Shown here: one piece after another, positions 15,142 to 16,249 of the stretch
How positions within the stretch are numbered: the stretch's first letter is position 1
How the letters are laid out: each line of letters begins with the position of its first letter
Source: JBGTCY01 sp041748615
GTDB lineage: Bacteria; Bacteroidota; Bacteroidia; Chitinophagales; CAIOSU01
Assembly (NCBI GenBank): GCA_041748615.1
Contig: JBGTCY010000035.1
Location: 1-16,249, forward strand
Length of the DNA: 16,249 bases
Direction of reading: 5' to 3'
Position numbers and translations under genes: made by a program
The notes under the pieces: model-generated
What the model was told of the DNA's origin: nothing
Database searches by the model: none
Seen by the model: only the letters and a program-made list of their open reading frames with translations

Positions 15142-15462
15142 TCAAGATACCACAACAACGCCTGCCTTTAATTTCTTTTTGAGCGTCTTGTTTATTTTCG
15201 GCACAAGCGGCTTAAGTTGAGAATAATTGATGCGCTTCGCACTTAATACAACTACAGCAACAGGATACTCCTTGAAATTTTGCTGATAACTCAAATGCTT
15301 GTCAGCCGTAATGAATGCGTCAAAGTTTTCTTTCAACATCAATTTCAAAAGCTCTCCGTTGGTTTTCCCTTTCCAGCCTTTTTGCCGGATAGTGTAAACC
15401 TCATGTTCGGGTAAATCATTCTTCAACTTTTCCGGAAGATTTTCGTCAAGCAGCAGCTTCAT
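15142..15462 (-). CDS. DUF5615-family PIN-like protein (putative toxin)
   Basis: A 106-residue protein beginning MKLLLDENLPEKL, the typical opening of DUF5615/Mut7-C-like PIN-fold proteins. Acidic residues of the putative metal site are D6/E7 near the N terminus and D54 in FITADKHLSYQ (50-60). A hydrophobic strand, YPVAVVVLS, follows. Such proteins are commonly coded next to a DUF433 protein and are regarded as toxin candidates of VapBC-like pairs, but RNase activity is not demonstrated for most. Its start lies inside the DUF433 gene (17-bp overlap), consistent with coupled translation in which the antitoxin is made first. The last residues are strongly hydrophobic (GVVVVS), like a closing beta strand. 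Length is normal and no damage is seen. Confidence 0.85.
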   Translation of the reverse strand: MKLLLDENLPEKLKNDLPEHEVYTIRQKGWKGKTNGELLKLMLKENFDAFITADKHLSYQQNFKEYPVAVVVLSAKRINYSQLKPLVPKINKTLKKKLKAGVVVVS

Positions 15463-15682
15463 AAATCTGCTTGAAGTTCTTAGCAGTTAATATTTTTTCC
15501 GCGATTTCCAGCACGGACACCACTTGCGCTTTTGAAACGGTAGGAAAGTCTTTGAGGAACTCGTCAATGGAAATGCCGTCTTCAAGATGGTCAAAAAACG
15601 TTTCAATAGGCACCCGTGTTCCCTTGAAAACGGGAGTGCCATTTAATACCTCCGGATTGATGCTGACAACATCGTAACGCAT
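15446..15682 (-). CDS. DUF433-domain protein (putative antitoxin)
   Basis: A 78-residue protein with the DUF433 signature: SINPEVLNGTPVFKGTRVPI near residues 7-26, then FFDHLEDGISIDEFLKDFP and a final helical part. The fold is a winged or helix-turn-helix type thought to bind DNA and to act as the antitoxin and autoregulator for a neighbouring DUF5615 protein. This is knowledge of the pair, not something shown here. It is the upstream gene of the pair, overlaps the DUF5615 gene by 17 bp and begins at the ATG at 15682. A perfect TAnnTTTG box lies only 4 bases upstream of the ATG, so transcription could begin at or next to the start codon. Confidence 0.87.
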   Translation of the reverse strand: MRYDVVSINPEVLNGTPVFKGTRVPIETFFDHLEDGISIDEFLKDFPTVSKAQVVSVLEIAEKILTAKNFKQIYEAAA

Positions 15683-15686
15683 GAGT

Positions 15687-15694
15687 CAAACTTA
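15687..15694 (-). promoter_or_regulatory. Candidate -7 promoter box for the DUF433/DUF5615 pair
   Basis: On the minus strand this reads TAAGTTTG, an exact TAnnTTTG match, 4 bases before the ATG. Transcripts would start at about the ATG, giving a leaderless mRNA. No -33 TTTG was found at the usual distance, so this may be chance. Confidence 0.35.
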
Positions 15695-15731
15695 CGGAAA
15701 AAATCTGAAGGGATGTTAGCTTGCAGAAGGG

Positions 15732-15793
15732 GCGTTTTGCCTTCTTGTGCCTAATTTTTCGGCATCCGCCTCTGGCGAATGATGCGCTGGCAT
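15732..15793. repeat. Direct repeat, right copy, split by a 29-bp hairpin insert
   Basis: The two halves (15732-15753 and 15783-15793) match the left copy at 15102-15133. The 29 bases between them (15754-15782) are absent from the left copy and contain a short hairpin. The copy lies 50 bp upstream of the DUF433 start and 12 bp beyond the stop of the type IX-secreted protein gene. Confidence 0.65.
15764..15780. repeat. Short REP-like hairpin inside the right repeat copy
   Basis: ATCCGCC / GGCGAAT arms (7 bp, one mismatch) around a TCT loop. It lies 26 bp past the stop of the minus-strand secreted-protein gene. No T-tract follows on either strand, so it is not a classical terminator. It may be a copy of an interspersed palindromic element. 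Confidence 0.5.
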
Positions 15794-15805
15794 TGTTCCT
15801 TGAAG

Positions 15806-16249
15806 TTACTGAATGATGATTTTACGCACTGCGCTTTCTCCGTTTGAAAATCCCGCTCTCACAAAATACAAGCCTTTTGCAAGATGCGATACGCTGATTT
15901 CCGTTTGTGTTGATTCTAAAATTTTCCTGCCGCTAATATCAAAAATCTCCAACTGTTGGAGATTTTTTCTGTCATTCATTAATTCAACATAGAGCGTATG
16001 CTGTACCGGATTGGGGTAAATATTTATCTGTGGACTGTTGCTCGTGGACTGTTGACCGATACCCACCGTGCAATCCTTCACCACTACCCACACCGTATCT
16101 TCTCTTGACTGGCAGGAATATTTGATGCTTGTATCTGTGAGCGTTACTACATACATGGTAGTTTGAGTGGGGCTTGCAAAAGGCTGCGCGATGTCTGTGT
16201 GGTTAAGGCTGTCTCCCTGCCAGGCATATTGCATGCCTTCTACTGCCGT
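15806..16249 (-). CDS. Type IX-secreted surface protein, C-terminal part with sorting domain (runs off right edge)
   Basis: The last 147 residues of a larger protein; the frame is open to the window edge. The ATG at 16234 is internal, because the reading continues upstream in frame (TAVEG before it) and the visible start is mid-domain. Residues about 8-58 resemble a beta-sandwich repeat of Bacteroidota surface proteins (YAWQGD, SPTQTTMYVVTLTDT, VWVVVKDC). A short linker follows, and then the Por/type IX secretion sorting domain: INIYPNPVQHTLYVEL, LEIFDISGRKI, LAKGLYFVRA, ending VRKIIIQ. This tail directs export through the type IX system and attachment to, or release from, the outer surface. 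The function of the missing part is unknown. Confidence 0.9.
   Translation of the reverse strand, partial: TAVEGMQYAWQGDSLNHTDIAQPFASPTQTTMYVVTLTDTSIKYSCQSREDTVWVVVKDCTVGIGQQSTSNSPQINIYPNPVQHTLYVELMNDRKNLQQLEIFDISGRKILESTQTEISVSHLAKGLYFVRAGFSNGESAVRKIIIQ

Noticed and set aside
15764..15780. Hairpin considered as a rho-independent terminator for the secreted-protein gene
   Set aside because: The stem is short with one mismatch and no T-tract follows on either strand; it is reported as a repeat instead.
16232..16234. ATG at 16234 as the true start of the right-edge gene
   Set aside because: The frame continues upstream to the window edge and the start would fall inside a surface-protein domain with no signal peptide, so the gene is treated as 5'-truncated by the window.

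Overview
The window looks like a chromosomal segment of a Bacteroidota bacterium. The evidence is a C-terminal type IX secretion (Por) sorting domain at the right edge, a one-chain fusion of 2-oxoacid dehydrogenase E1 alpha and beta of the kind common in this phylum, promoter-like TAnnTTTG boxes, and genes without convincing Shine-Dalgarno sequences. The genus cannot be told from the sequence alone. No rRNA, tRNA, CRISPR array or transposase was recognised.

Layout, left to right. (1) Positions 1-799, minus strand: the N-terminal part of a secreted protein with a signal peptide, a fibronectin III-like domain and a LamG-like domain, running off the left edge. (2) Positions 873-3922, minus strand: a polysaccharide-export set in the order Wzm-like ABC-2 permease, Wzt-like ATPase with a C-terminal glycan-recognition domain, FkbM-family methyltransferase. 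(3) Positions 3923-4097: a divergent promoter region. (4) Positions 4098-11301, plus strand: a run of glycan-building genes, namely two GT2 glycosyltransferases, a methyltransferase-like protein, a GT11 alpha-1,2-fucosyltransferase, a third GT2, then after a 278-bp gap a GT14-like and a GT61-like glycosyltransferase. (5) Positions 11267-13264, minus strand: the fused E1 alpha/beta, whose 3' end overlaps the GT61 gene tail to tail. (6) Positions 13427-14714, minus strand: tatC followed by rpiB, overlapping by 8 bp. (7) Positions 14715-15141: a 427-bp stretch without a convincing gene. (8) Positions 15142-15682, minus strand: a DUF433/DUF5615 toxin-antitoxin-like pair lying between two copies of a short direct repeat. 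(9) Positions 15806-16249, minus strand: the C-terminal end of a type IX-secreted protein, open at the right edge.

How the genes work together. Groups 2 and 4 read as one surface-polysaccharide (O-antigen-like) locus of the ABC-transporter-dependent type. The glycosyltransferases would assemble a fucose-containing glycan on the cytoplasmic face, the methyltransferases may decorate or cap it, and Wzm/Wzt would flip it across the inner membrane. The initiating sugar-phosphate transferase, nucleotide-sugar synthesis genes and ligase are not in the window. The locus is AT-rich (sampled 60-base lines as low as 23% GC), while GT61, E1, rpiB and tatC sit near 50%. The change falls inside the 3' end of the GT14 gene, which suggests that the locus, or its left part, was exchanged between strains. 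The right-hand part is core metabolism and protein export plus a small accessory module.

No wholly new system can be proven from the sequence. The points most worth a second look are the repeat-flanked DUF433/DUF5615 module, a possible FkbM cap / Wzt reader partnership, the overlapping GT14-GT61 pair, and the composition break inside GT14.
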